Part shown: positions 22,090 to 30,007 of the stretch, one piece after another
How the letters are laid out: the number at the start of each line of letters is the position of its first letter
How positions within the stretch are numbered: position 1 is the first letter of the stretch
Assembly (NCBI GenBank): GCA_034437455.1
Contig: DAOTUB010000299.1
Span: 1-32,000 of the forward strand
Length of the DNA: 32,000 bases
Reading direction: 5' to 3'
Source of the DNA: DAOTUB01 sp034437455
GTDB lineage: Bacteria > Chloroflexota > Anaerolineae > B4-G1
Made by a program: the position numbers and the translations under genes
The notes under the pieces: model-generated
What the model was told of the DNA's origin: nothing
Seen by the model: only the letters and a program-made list of their open reading frames with translations
Databases searched by the model: none

Positions 22090-23724
22090 TCAGGCCCTTG
22101 TATACTTGACCTCTCCTCCAACGATCGTATACACCACCTTTGTATCGAGGATCTCTTCGTCGGGAATCGTCATAATGTCCTGGGAAAGCACGGTAATGTC
22201 CGCTAATTTGCCCGGCGCGAGGGCGCCCTTGATCTCCTCCTCGAACGCCGCGAAAGCGTTGTTGATGGTGTAGGATTCGAGGGCTTGCTGCCGGGTCAGT
22301 CTTTGCTCGGGGAAAAAGACCGCGCCATCTTCCATCTTGCGTGTCACGAGGGCATAAAAGTTGGCGATTGAGTCGATGTCTTCGACCGGCGGATCGGTGC
22401 CGCTCATCAGCACAGCGCCCGACTGTATCAACGTCTGGTAGGGATAGCCTCGCTCGCGGAGCCGTTCCTGGCCGAGTCGATGGATCACCCACGGCCCGTC
22501 GGACGTGGCGAAAACGCCCCGCACCGAGGCGATGACTCCCAGGCTGGCAAAGCGCGGAAGGTCGTCGGGGTGGATCACCTGGCAGTGCTCGATCCGCCAG
22601 CGGGGGTCCCTCTTCTCGGGACCAAAAGCCGCCTCGTAGATGTTCAGCAATTCTCGGGCGGCCCGGTCTCCGATCCCCTGGATCGCCATCTGATAGCCGT
22701 GCTGGATCGCCAGATCGGCGGAGCGTTGAATCTCGGACACTGGGTTGACGATGAAACCTGTGCTATCCGGCGCGTCGCTGTACGGCTCCAGCAGCCACCC
22801 GCCGTGGACGCCCAGCGCTCCATCCAGCACCTTTTCCCCGATGGCGCGCACCGTCAGATAGTTGTTCCCGTAACCGACCAGCCGGTAGTCGGCCAGCCTA
22901 TGCTCCATAACAGCGCTCGGTTCCTGGATGCAGACGTAAAGCCGGATCGGCAGGTTGCCCTCGTCCGCCAATTTCTTGTACAGGTCGATGGTCTCAAAGG
23001 TCTCGCCCATGTCGTGAAAGCTCGTGACCCCTTTGGAAAGGGCCTCGTCTGCCGCCAGCTTGACCTGTTGGCGCAGTCTTGCTTCGATGGCTTCCGGCGG
23101 GCGTTGGGCGCGATAGTCGGCGAGCGCCTGTCGCGCCGGTTCCTGGGCGGTTTCTCGCAGCATTCCGGTGGGGTGGCCCTGTTCATCGCGGAGGATTTCG
23201 CCGCCAACAGGATCGGGGGTCTCCCGCGAGATGCCGGCCAGCTCGAGCGCCTGCTGATTCACAAAGACGCCGTGCCCGCTGGCGTGAATCAGGATGATAG
23301 GGTTGTGCGGGCTCGCATCGCTCAAGCTCTGGTGAGTCGGCAGTCCCTTCACGCCGGGGGATGGCGGGCGATCCCACTTGCCCTGGTGCCAGCCCCGTCC
23401 CACAATCCACTCGCCGGGTTCCGCCTCCCGCACAGCGTCAGCCGTCAGGCTCACTACCTCGTCCCAGGTTCGAGTCTGGAAGAGATCGACGCCCATTAGC
23501 GAATCGCCGAGACTCATATAGTGGCCGTGGCCGTCTATGAACCCCGGAACGGCGAACTGGCCCTCGAGGTCGATCACCTGGGTATCCGCGTTGATGTGTG
23601 ACTTGACCTCATTGTCGCTTCCGGTAAAGATAATCGTGTCGCCTTTCGCCGCCAACGCTTCGACCTGTGGGCAGGCGGGATCCATCGTGAGGATCTTGCC
23701 GTGTAACAGTACCAGATCAGCCAT
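22090..23724 (-). CDS. YtcJ-like metal-dependent amidohydrolase
   Basis: A 544-residue enzyme of the amidohydrolase-3 (YtcJ) family, normal length. Metal-site motifs: GFIDGHGHYM near 60-70, an internal carboxylated-lysine-type region, IEHCQVIHPDDLPRF (His pair) and SGTDPPVEDIDSI with the catalytic-type Asp near 450. AGGAGG lies before the ATG. It leads a tight three-gene unit with the radical SAM and PLP enzymes. YtcJ-like enzymes hydrolyse amide, N-formyl or N-acyl bonds of small molecules; the substrate here is not evident. A purine- or ureide-related amide is possible given the neighbouring locus but is only a guess. Confidence 0.85.
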   Translation of the reverse strand: MADLVLLHGKILTMDPACPQVEALAAKGDTIIFTGSDNEVKSHINADTQVIDLEGQFAVPGFIDGHGHYMSLGDSLMGVDLFQTRTWDEVVSLTADAVREAEPGEWIVGRGWHQGKWDRPPSPGVKGLPTHQSLSDASPHNPIILIHASGHGVFVNQQALELAGISRETPDPVGGEILRDEQGHPTGMLRETAQEPARQALADYRAQRPPEAIEARLRQQVKLAADEALSKGVTSFHDMGETFETIDLYKKLADEGNLPIRLYVCIQEPSAVMEHRLADYRLVGYGNNYLTVRAIGEKVLDGALGVHGGWLLEPYSDAPDSTGFIVNPVSEIQRSADLAIQHGYQMAIQGIGDRAARELLNIYEAAFGPEKRDPRWRIEHCQVIHPDDLPRFASLGVIASVRGVFATSDGPWVIHRLGQERLRERGYPYQTLIQSGAVLMSGTDPPVEDIDSIANFYALVTRKMEDGAVFFPEQRLTRQQALESYTINNAFAAFEEEIKGALAPGKLADITVLSQDIMTIPDEEILDTKVVYTIVGGEVKYTRA

Positions 23725-23769
23725 TCTGAACCTCCTGTAATTTGTCTTTCGAGACGCATGCCATCTATG

Positions 23770-24312
23770 CTACAAGTATGCTTTGTATGCTTCGATCTTG
23801 TCCAATAGCCGCGCCGCCAGGAACGGGCTGGCGCTGTGAAGCGCGTCGTGTATCTCGATCGCCTCCTCCCTGTAGCTCGCGATTTTCTCCTTTGTCCAGT
23901 AATAGGGTGGGGGGGCTAGGTTCGAGATCCGGTCGGCCAGCTTGACCATCCAGACCTCGCCGGGTTGCTGCTGAATCCTTCTCAGGCTATCCGGCATCTG
24001 CCGGGATTTTTCCAACGTCTCATCTTTGCTCAAGGCCAGAACTCCTTGAGCTACCGCTTTTCCAAATATAGCCTCGAGCTGTTCAAGAACTACGTCTGTA
24101 TCTTCGATGACGTCGTGCAACAGCGCGCATTGTATCGCCAGGTTCCCGTCACGTCCCGGCTCCGCGCCCAGGGCGGCGATGACTTCCATGCTGACGAGGC
24201 TCGGGTGCGTGATATACGGCAGGTCTTTCCCTGGCACCGTCTGACCGAGGTGGGCCTGAGCCGCAAACCTGTACGCTCTGACGTAATCATCCTGTGACCA
24301 GTTCTGTTCCAT
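23770..24312 (-). CDS. HD-domain (p)ppGpp hydrolase-like protein
   Basis: A 180-residue single-domain protein from the ATG at 24312 (GGAG nine bases upstream, preferred over the ATG eleven codons earlier). It carries the HD motifs of RelA/SpoT-type hydrolases and small alarmone hydrolases: YITHP near 33-37, ALLHDVIEDTD with the HD pair and the ED signature, and VKLADRISNL. There is no synthetase domain, TGS or ACT. The start overlaps the upstream histidine kinase gene by 26 bp, so expression is probably coupled. A manganese-dependent ppGpp or nucleotide phosphohydrolase is likely; the substrate is inferred from family. Confidence 0.8.
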   Translation of the reverse strand: MEQNWSQDDYVRAYRFAAQAHLGQTVPGKDLPYITHPSLVSMEVIAALGAEPGRDGNLAIQCALLHDVIEDTDVVLEQLEAIFGKAVAQGVLALSKDETLEKSRQMPDSLRRIQQQPGEVWMVKLADRISNLAPPPYYWTKEKIASYREEAIEIHDALHSASPFLAARLLDKIEAYKAYL

Positions 24313-25312
24313 TCCTAGTTTCTCCAGTGATTTTGTTCGCGTCATTCGGAACGTTGCTCACACCGGGCAATGTGAAGGCAAACGTGCTTCCCTGTCCAGG
24401 CTCGCTTTCCACTCCCACCTGTCCGCCTAACCTATCCATAATGCGTCGCACGATGGACAAGCCTAATCCGTGTCCTGTAGCTTCTGCTCGGTGCAGCCGC
24501 GTAAATGGGATGAACAGGTGTGCTTGTTCCTCTCGCTCAAGGCCGATCCCGTTATCCTTCACCCAGCAACGTGCAGAGCCATCCGGTTGTTCGGTCGCGC
24601 CGAGTTCCACGCGCGGTGGGCGACCGCCGTACTTGATCGCGTTGCTCAGATAATTCACCCATATCTCTTCTACCCACGGACCGTAGCCCCACATGGTTGG
24701 CCAGCTTTCCGGCAGAACGATCTCGGCCTGGTATTCCTCGATCGAGTGGCACAGCCGGTGCGTCGCCTGGCTCACAATCGCTCCCATGTCGAGCGGTTGG
24801 AGTTCGATCTCTTGGCACTGTACCCTGGACAGGAGGAGCAGTTCATCAATGAGCGAGTTCATCTCGCGGGCGCTCTGGGCGATCGTCTGCAAAAAGCTGA
24901 ACCGCTCCTCCCGCGACATGGCTGCAAATTCCTCCTCTGGCAGATCGCTGCTGAGGTAGATCACATTCAAGGGGGTCCTGAGGTCGTGGGCCACCATGCG
25001 GGCAAAGGCGTCCAGTTCCATGTTTCTGGCGGTGAGTAGCACGTTGGCTTCCTGCAGTGCCTGCGTGATGCGCTCCAATTTGCGGTTCTTTTCCTCAATC
25101 ACTCTCTGATACCCAAAGATCACCGAGCTTGTGACGTACGCGATGAAAAACCCACAGATGCCGGCGATGATAAAACCTACCAGAACCACGTCAACTCGGC
25201 CCAGGGCCAACAGGATGCTCTGTGTGATGAGCTCGGATAAGATGAACGATGCCAGGGCGACTTTTAGAGGGGTGTTCAGGATGGCGGAAAGAATCGCTTT
25301 CTTTTTGTTCAT
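24287..25312 (-). CDS. Membrane-bound sensor histidine kinase
   Basis: A 341-residue kinase. Two membrane helices (about 15-37 and 41-67) with a very short loop, then a coiled-coil linker (EEKNRKLERITQALQEANVLL), a HisKA domain with the phospho-accepting His in MVAHDLRTPLN (about 109), and a HATPase domain with N box NYLSNAIKYG, VKDNGIGL and GHGLGLSIVRRIMDRLGG. It has no periplasmic sensor domain and no adjacent response regulator, so the partner lies elsewhere. The downstream HD-domain gene overlaps it by 26 bp. No convincing ribosome binding site precedes the ATG. Confidence 0.88.
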   Translation of the reverse strand: MNKKKAILSAILNTPLKVALASFILSELITQSILLALGRVDVVLVGFIIAGICGFFIAYVTSSVIFGYQRVIEEKNRKLERITQALQEANVLLTARNMELDAFARMVAHDLRTPLNVIYLSSDLPEEEFAAMSREERFSFLQTIAQSAREMNSLIDELLLLSRVQCQEIELQPLDMGAIVSQATHRLCHSIEEYQAEIVLPESWPTMWGYGPWVEEIWVNYLSNAIKYGGRPPRVELGATEQPDGSARCWVKDNGIGLEREEQAHLFIPFTRLHRAEATGHGLGLSIVRRIMDRLGGQVGVESEPGQGSTFAFTLPGVSNVPNDANKITGETRNGTELVTG

Positions 25313-25345
25313 GGCATGTCTATCTACTCGTGCATATCTTGAATC

Positions 25346-25693
25346 TCAAGTCTCTCGATAACTGTTAGATATAGCGTTCCATTGCTTTTCCAGGATTCGT
25401 TGAGCCTCGGTCCAATACTCATAAAAGGGATAGGCTACAGCTTGTATGAATCCTTCCATCTCTCTCTGTGAGAGTCCGGGCGGCGGTATCTGTAATTTGA
25501 TAGATACTTTGTTTTCACTCACTACCTCCATGTCCGGCATCAAGGAGGGCGGAGGAGGCAGCAGGGCGCCAAGGCTGATCACGATGGGTTTTAGCGAAGG
25601 GAGAGTAATGCGCCACTCTCCTTCAAAAATGTCTACGGGTGGCAGGGTGTACTTGTAGGGGTGAAATCTCTCGACTCTAATTTCCTTTGACAT
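25346..25693 (-). CDS. Hypothetical protein, 115 aa
   Basis: Family not recognised. A soluble protein with proline-rich middle (GALLPPPPSLM) and a C-terminal helix with aromatic and charged residues (FYEYWTEAQRILEKQWNAI). A strong AAGGAG lies a few bases before the ATG, supporting a real gene. It is 33 bp upstream of the histidine kinase start and in the same direction, so it may be in its operon. The upstream spacer (25694-25990) contains a two-stem repeat and a divergent promoter-like site. Confidence 0.6.
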   Translation of the reverse strand: MSKEIRVERFHPYKYTLPPVDIFEGEWRITLPSLKPIVISLGALLPPPPSLMPDMEVVSENKVSIKLQIPPPGLSQREMEGFIQAVAYPFYEYWTEAQRILEKQWNAISNSYRET

Positions 25694-25744
25694 ACCCTCT
25701 CCTTCATCCGCCCGCGCGTATCAGAGCACAGAATACATCTTTCT

Positions 25745-25795
25745 AACCCGTTTGAACGGGTTTCGTCGTGTTAGCGGGGCGTTTCAACGCGCCGC
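25745..25795. repeat. Two-stem intergenic repeat, copy 2
   Basis: AACCCGTTTGAACGGGTTT (25745-25763) plus GCGGGGCGTTTCAACGCGCC. This is the same two-hairpin design and near-identical sequence as 12281-12332, here in the divergent spacer between the 115-aa gene and the S9 peptidase remnant. Confidence 0.85.
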
Positions 25796-25920
25796 CAGGG
25801 GGATGTCTGAACAGTAAAAATACGGCAGTAGTATAGTCCCTTCTTGCGCAAAAGTCAAAATCTCGGATCCCGGTGTGTGGATACTCGGGTGATGATGAAA
25901 GCGTCTGTTCAGAAACCGAG

Positions 25921-25948
25921 TTGCCGAAATCGGCGCTAGGAGTACAAT
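25921..25948 (+). promoter_or_regulatory. Possible promoter of the plus-strand block
   Basis: TTGCCG (25921-25926) and TACAAT (25943-25948) are spaced 16 bp apart, ahead of the GTG start at 25991. The -10 is good, the -35 weak. Confidence 0.35.
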
Positions 25949-25990
25949 AGCATCCATAGGTGAGCATCTTGGAAACGATAGGAGTTACAG

Positions 25991-26495
25991 GTGAACGAAG
26001 AAAAACATGTCCCGACGATTGACGAGTTGATCGAACTGCCACGGCCAGGAGATGCCCAGATCGCGCCCGATGGCGCGCGCGTGGCCTACGTCGTGAGGAC
26101 GCCCGACTGGGAGAAGAACGAGTACACCTCGCAAATCTGGCTGGTCGAAACGGCCCCCGCCCAGGCGAGACCGCGCCAATTGACTTTTGCCCGGCCCTTG
26201 AACGACGGCGTGCAATCCAGCACGTCGCCGCGCTGGTCGCCGGGTGGTCAGTGGCTCGCCTTTCTCTCCAAGCGCGAGGGCGATGAGCACGTCCAGATCT
26301 ACCGCATGTCGCCCTTTGGCGGCGCGGGTGGCCGGACAGCTCGAGGAACAGGGATTACGCAACTTGGTGGTCTACACCGGCAAGACGGAGGAACACCCAG
26401 AGTCGCTGATCTATTTGGGCTGTCTGCACGTTGCAGCGGGAGCGGTCGGCAACGTGACCGTCGAACATCGCGAGATAGCTGAAGATGGCTGGTAG
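25991..26495 (+). pseudogene. Chimeric remnant: S9 peptidase N-terminus joined to another gene's C-terminus
   Basis: A GTG start at 25991 with GGAG upstream begins VPTIDELIELPRPGDAQIAPDGARVAYVV and continues through SPRWSPGGQWLAFLSKREGDEHVQIY, the start of the beta-propeller of S9 (dipeptidyl-aminopeptidase/acylaminoacyl-type) peptidases. These are normally about 650 residues with a C-terminal alpha/beta-hydrolase. After about 110 residues the family match stops. A different frame then carries a protein-like C-terminus (LRNLVVYTGKTEEHPESLIY, ending EHREIAEDGW) to a TAG at 26493-26495. The original frame reads on to a TAG at 26480-26482 as nonsense. This looks like a deletion joining two genes near 26325. 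The second fragment's family is not recognised. Confidence 0.65.
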
Positions 26496-26571
26496 CCCTA
26501 TGGAGAAGATGCACGTGGCAAGATTCCAGACCGTCCAGGCGAAATTGGAAATAACAGACAAGGAGTAGAAT

Positions 26572-27963
26572 ATGCTTCCTACGAAAATCGCCGTCATCGG
26601 CGCGGGCAGCGCCATCTTTGGGCTGAACACCCTCGCCGCGCTCGTGCGCAGCGAGCGACTGCGGGGCAGTCATCTGGCCCTCGTGGATCTCAACGCCGAG
26701 GCGCTGGCGCTGGTCGGACGGCTGGCCGACCGGCTCAACCGGGAATGGGACGCGCAGATGACCATCACCACCCACACGCATCACGCCGACGCTCTCGACG
26801 CTGCCGAGTTCGTCGTTCTCTCCATCGAGGCCCCGCCCCGCGAAAAGCTGTGGCGTTCGGATTACGAGATCCCGCTCAAGTACGGCGTGCGCCAGCCCTA
26901 CGCCGAGAACGGCGGGCCGGGGGGCTTTGCCCACGCCGCCCGCAACATCGGCCCGGTGATGGAGATCGTGCGCGATATGGAGCAGGCCTGCCCCGACGCC
27001 TGGCTGGTCAACTTCACCAACCCGATGACGCGCATCGTGGACGCCGTTGCCCGCTACAGCGATATCAAGGTCGTCGGTCTCTGCCACCAGATCTATGTTG
27101 GGTACGCGATGGTGGGACTGGCGCTGGCCGACGATCTGGGGGTCGAGGTTCCCGAGGGTTTTACCAACACCCATGCCTCTCCCTCCACCATCCCGCCCCG
27201 GACACAGGTGGCGCGTCGGGCGGTGGAGCTTTTGGACATCAAGGCCGCTGGCCTCAACCACTTTACCTGGATGCTCGACCTGCGGGACCGGCGTACCGGC
27301 GAGGATCTCTACCCGCTCTTTGCCGAGCGTTGGGCAAACCTGGATCCCGGCTTTGAGCCGCTCTCCCGGCGTGTCTACGACGTCTTTGGCCTGTTTCCCA
27401 TCCCCGGCGACGAGCATCTGTGCGAGTACCTCCCCTGGGTCAGCGATCCGATCACCAAGCCGTGGGACAAGTACGACCTCAGCCTCTACGAGTGGGATCT
27501 GTGGGAGCAGTTGCGCGACGTTTTCCACGCCGACATCGCCGGGATGGCCGACGGTCGGACGACCATCGAACACCTGCGCGACGCCGACAGCGAGGGGGCG
27601 TTGGAGATGATCGAAAACATCGCCGGGGCGGGGGACCATTATCATCTGGCGGTGAACCTGCCCAACCAGGGCTATATCTCCAACCTGCCGGAGGACGCTA
27701 TCGTCGAGGTTCCGGGCCTGGTCAGTGGGATGGGCGTGCGTGGGGTGGGCGTGGGACCGCTGCCGGAACCCATCGCCGAGCTGTGCCGCCGGGAGATCGG
27801 CGTGGTGCGCCTGTGCGTGGACGCCGCCGTGCACGGCGACCGGAAGGCCGCGCTCCAGTGCTTGCTGCTCGACCCCGTCGTCACCGACCTGGACGTGGCG
27901 GAACAGATCCTCGACGATTACCTGGAGACCTATCGCGAGCACCTGCCGCAGTTTTGGGCGTGA
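26572..27963 (+). CDS. Glycoside hydrolase family 4 enzyme
   Basis: A 463-residue NAD- and metal-dependent glycosidase of family GH4, usual length. N-terminal Rossmann motif AVIGAGSAIFG, then VNFTNPM near 145, the metal-binding GLCHQIYVG (Cys-His near 165), GLNHFTW near 224, and a late SGMGVRGVGVGPLPEP substrate/dimer region. GGAG lies six bases upstream of the ATG. GH4 members include alpha-galactosidases, alpha-glucosidases, alpha-glucuronidases and phospho-glucosidases; which one cannot be read here, though the pattern is nearer the non-phosphorylated alpha-galactosidase/alpha-glucuronidase type. It is first in a probable operon with an aldolase-like and a racemase-like gene, so the released sugar or sugar acid may be processed by these. 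Confidence 0.88.
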   Translation: MLPTKIAVIGAGSAIFGLNTLAALVRSERLRGSHLALVDLNAEALALVGRLADRLNREWDAQMTITTHTHHADALDAAEFVVLSIEAPPREKLWRSDYEIPLKYGVRQPYAENGGPGGFAHAARNIGPVMEIVRDMEQACPDAWLVNFTNPMTRIVDAVARYSDIKVVGLCHQIYVGYAMVGLALADDLGVEVPEGFTNTHASPSTIPPRTQVARRAVELLDIKAAGLNHFTWMLDLRDRRTGEDLYPLFAERWANLDPGFEPLSRRVYDVFGLFPIPGDEHLCEYLPWVSDPITKPWDKYDLSLYEWDLWEQLRDVFHADIAGMADGRTTIEHLRDADSEGALEMIENIAGAGDHYHLAVNLPNQGYISNLPEDAIVEVPGLVSGMGVRGVGVGPLPEPIAELCRREIGVVRLCVDAAVHGDRKAALQCLLLDPVVTDLDVAEQILDDYLETYREHLPQFWA

Positions 27964-27970
27964 GTGAACC

Positions 27971-28549
27971 ATGATTGACGAACGGTTGTACGAACGATTC
28001 CGCGAGATCGGGCGCGACCTGTACGTGGACCGGCTCGTCAGCTCGCACGGAGGCAACATGAGCGTGCGTCTGGGCGACCGGGTGGTCATCAAGCGGCACG
28101 AAGCCATGCTGGGCCGACTCTCACCTCACGATCTGATCGAGACGGGCCTGGAGCGCGACGACGGCAACGCGGCGTTGGCCTCGACCGATCTGAGCGTCCA
28201 CCGCGCGATCTACCAGGCGACGGCAGCGCTGGCGATCGTCCACGCCCATCCCCGCGTGTCCATCGCTCTCTCGTTCAGCCGGGACGAGATCGTGCCGCTC
28301 GACCACGAGGCCTCTTGTTTGCTGAAAAAGATACCCGTCGTCGAGACGGCCTCCGGCGGCTCCCAGATGGCGCAGGCCCTCGCTGAATCGCTCAAAGAGC
28401 ACCGGATCGTGATGCTGCGCGGACACGGCAGTTTTGCCGCCGGGCAGACGCTGGAGGAGGCCTTCCAGTGGACGAGCGCTTTGGAGGAGTGCAGCCAGAT
28501 CATCCTGGCGGCCAAGTTGATCGACGAGCCTTTTATCGAATATCGGTAA
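27971..28549 (+). CDS. Class II aldolase/adducin-family protein
   Basis: A 192-residue protein of the FucA/AraD class II aldolase fold, slightly shorter than FucA (215). Zinc ligands His91 and His93 (VHAHP) and a third in RGHGSFAAG (near 146) are present, plus the phosphate-binding-type SSHGGNMSVR near 24-33. The catalytic Glu of FucA (in SSEW) corresponds to Asp73 in STDLSVH. That suggests altered chemistry, for example a decarboxylase or epimerase-like activity, or a different substrate. It starts 7 bp after the GH4 gene without a clear ribosome binding site, so is probably coupled to it. Confidence 0.85.
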   Translation: MIDERLYERFREIGRDLYVDRLVSSHGGNMSVRLGDRVVIKRHEAMLGRLSPHDLIETGLERDDGNAALASTDLSVHRAIYQATAALAIVHAHPRVSIALSFSRDEIVPLDHEASCLLKKIPVVETASGGSQMAQALAESLKEHRIVMLRGHGSFAAGQTLEEAFQWTSALEECSQIILAAKLIDEPFIEYR

Positions 28550-28641
28550 CTGCTCAGGCCGTTGAAGCGAGCGCTGGTTGAGTAGCCGCCACGCTTTTTT
28601 GGTGGCATATCGAAACCAAGCGAGATCACAAGGAGCGAGCG

Positions 28642-29979
28642 ATGCGCATACACCTGGCTTATGGCCGCGATGGTTTGTGGATGGATCTGCCTGACGACGC
28701 GCCGGTGACCGTGATCGAGCCGCAGTTCGTGCCCGGCCTCCCCGACGAGCGGGCTGCGCTGATAGCGGCGTTGCGATCCCCCCTGGGCGCGGCTCCCCTG
28801 CGCGAGCTGGTGCGGGCAGGCGACACGGTCGCCGTGGTTTTCAGCGACCTGACCCGCCCGATGCCCAACGACCGCGTGCTGCCGCCCCTGCTGGATGAGC
28901 TGAGTGCGGCTGGCGTGTCTGACGGAGAGATCGTACTCGTCAACGCGCTGGCCACGCACCGCCCCCAGACCGACGCCGAGCTGGTCGAGATGCTGGGGAG
29001 CGAGATCGTCGCCCGGTACCGCATCGTGCAGCACGACGCCTGGGACGACGACGAGTTGGTCGAGGTCGGCGAGAATCACGCGGGCCGTCCGGTGCGGGTC
29101 AACCGCGCCTACGTGGAGGCCGCGGCGCGCATCTTGACCGGTTTCATCGAGCCGCACTTTTTCGCCGGGTTCAGCGGCGGCCCCAAGGCGGTGTTTCCCG
29201 GCATCGGCGACATCGAGGCGATCCTGGACAATCACGGCGGGGCCTTGCTCGCCGATCCGCAAGCCACCTGGGCTGTTACGAAGGGGAACCCGTTGTGGGA
29301 GGAAATACTGACCGTCGCCCAGTACACCGCGCCGACCTTTTTGCTCAACGTCACGCTGAACCGGGAGCGACAGATCACGGGGGTATTTGCGGGCGACCTG
29401 GTGACCGCTCATCGGGCAGGGGCGGCCTTTGTGCGGGAGACGGCCATGCAGCCGGTGGCGGAGCCTTTCGACGTCGTCATCACGTCGAACAGCGGCTACC
29501 CGCTGGACCTCAACCTGTACCAATCGGTCAAGGGAATGTCGGCGGCGGCCCAGATCGTGCGGCCAGGGGGCGACATCGTCGTCGCCGCCGAGTGCTGGGA
29601 TGGCATCCCCTCGCACGGCGAGTACCGGCGTCTGTTGTGGGAGGCAAGCTCGCCCCAGGAACTGCTAGATACGGTGATGGCGCCTGGCTTTCGCTGCCAC
29701 GACCAGTGGGAGGCCCAGGTCCAGGCTCAGATACAGCTCAAGGCCAGCGTGCACGTCTACGCCGACGGACTGTCGGATGAGGAATTGCAGCGGGCGCTGG
29801 TGATCCCTTGCCGCTCCATCGAGGAGACGGTGGCCCGGTTGCGGCGTCAGAATCCCAATGCTACCATCGCCGTCCTGCCCGAAGGCCCTCAGACGGTGCC
29901 CTTTGTTCAGGTTCGTGGTAACGGCCGTAGTAACGACTTTAGTCGTTTGGACCGTCCAACCAGCCCAACCAGCGACTAA
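28642..29979 (+). CDS. LarA-like nickel-pincer racemase/epimerase
   Basis: A 445-residue protein of the lactate racemase (LarA) family. The residues that hold the nickel-pincer nucleotide and act in catalysis in Lactobacillus LarA (His108, His174, Lys184, His200) align two positions earlier here: His106 (LATHRP), His172 and Lys182 (EPHFFAGFSGGPKAVFPG), His198 (NHGG). All are conserved. GGAG lies a few bases before the ATG. No larB, larC or larE cofactor genes are in the window. Beside GH4 and aldolase-like genes it may racemise or epimerise a sugar-derived 2-hydroxy acid rather than lactate. The natural end would be EGPQTVPFV; the last ~17 residues come from a palindromic repeat at 29927-29991. 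Confidence 0.9.
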   Translation: MRIHLAYGRDGLWMDLPDDAPVTVIEPQFVPGLPDERAALIAALRSPLGAAPLRELVRAGDTVAVVFSDLTRPMPNDRVLPPLLDELSAAGVSDGEIVLVNALATHRPQTDAELVEMLGSEIVARYRIVQHDAWDDDELVEVGENHAGRPVRVNRAYVEAAARILTGFIEPHFFAGFSGGPKAVFPGIGDIEAILDNHGGALLADPQATWAVTKGNPLWEEILTVAQYTAPTFLLNVTLNRERQITGVFAGDLVTAHRAGAAFVRETAMQPVAEPFDVVITSNSGYPLDLNLYQSVKGMSAAAQIVRPGGDIVVAAECWDGIPSHGEYRRLLWEASSPQELLDTVMAPGFRCHDQWEAQVQAQIQLKASVHVYADGLSDEELQRALVIPCRSIEETVARLRRQNPNATIAVLPEGPQTVPFVQVRGNGRSNDFSRLDRPTSPTSD

Positions 29980-29991
29980 AGTCGCCACTAC
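29927..29991. repeat. Palindromic repeat read through at the end of larA-like gene
   Basis: A 65-bp element with 19-bp near-perfect inverted ends: GTAGTAACGACTTTAGTCG (29927-29945) and the complement of GTAGTGGCGACTTTAGTCG (29973-29991), two mismatches. The LarA-like frame runs into it and stops at the TAA at 29977-29979 within the right arm. It lies between convergent genes and could also terminate transcription. Confidence 0.85.
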
Positions 29992-30007
29992 CGCCTGCAC
30001 GGCAAAT

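Noticed and set aside
26501..26569. Tiny 22-codon ORF just before the GH4 gene
   Set aside because: An ATG frame exists, but it has no good ribosome binding site and nothing to separate it from chance; its end simply includes the GH4 Shine-Dalgarno.
26299..28107. 602-codon minus-strand frame opposite the GH4 gene
   Set aside because: Antisense to a clear GH4 enzyme and running across unrelated boundaries; no recognisable motif.
28585..28610. Hairpin-like sequence between aldolase- and larA-like genes as a terminator
   Set aside because: The stem is imperfect, the T run is in the loop rather than after it, and the genes appear to form one operon.
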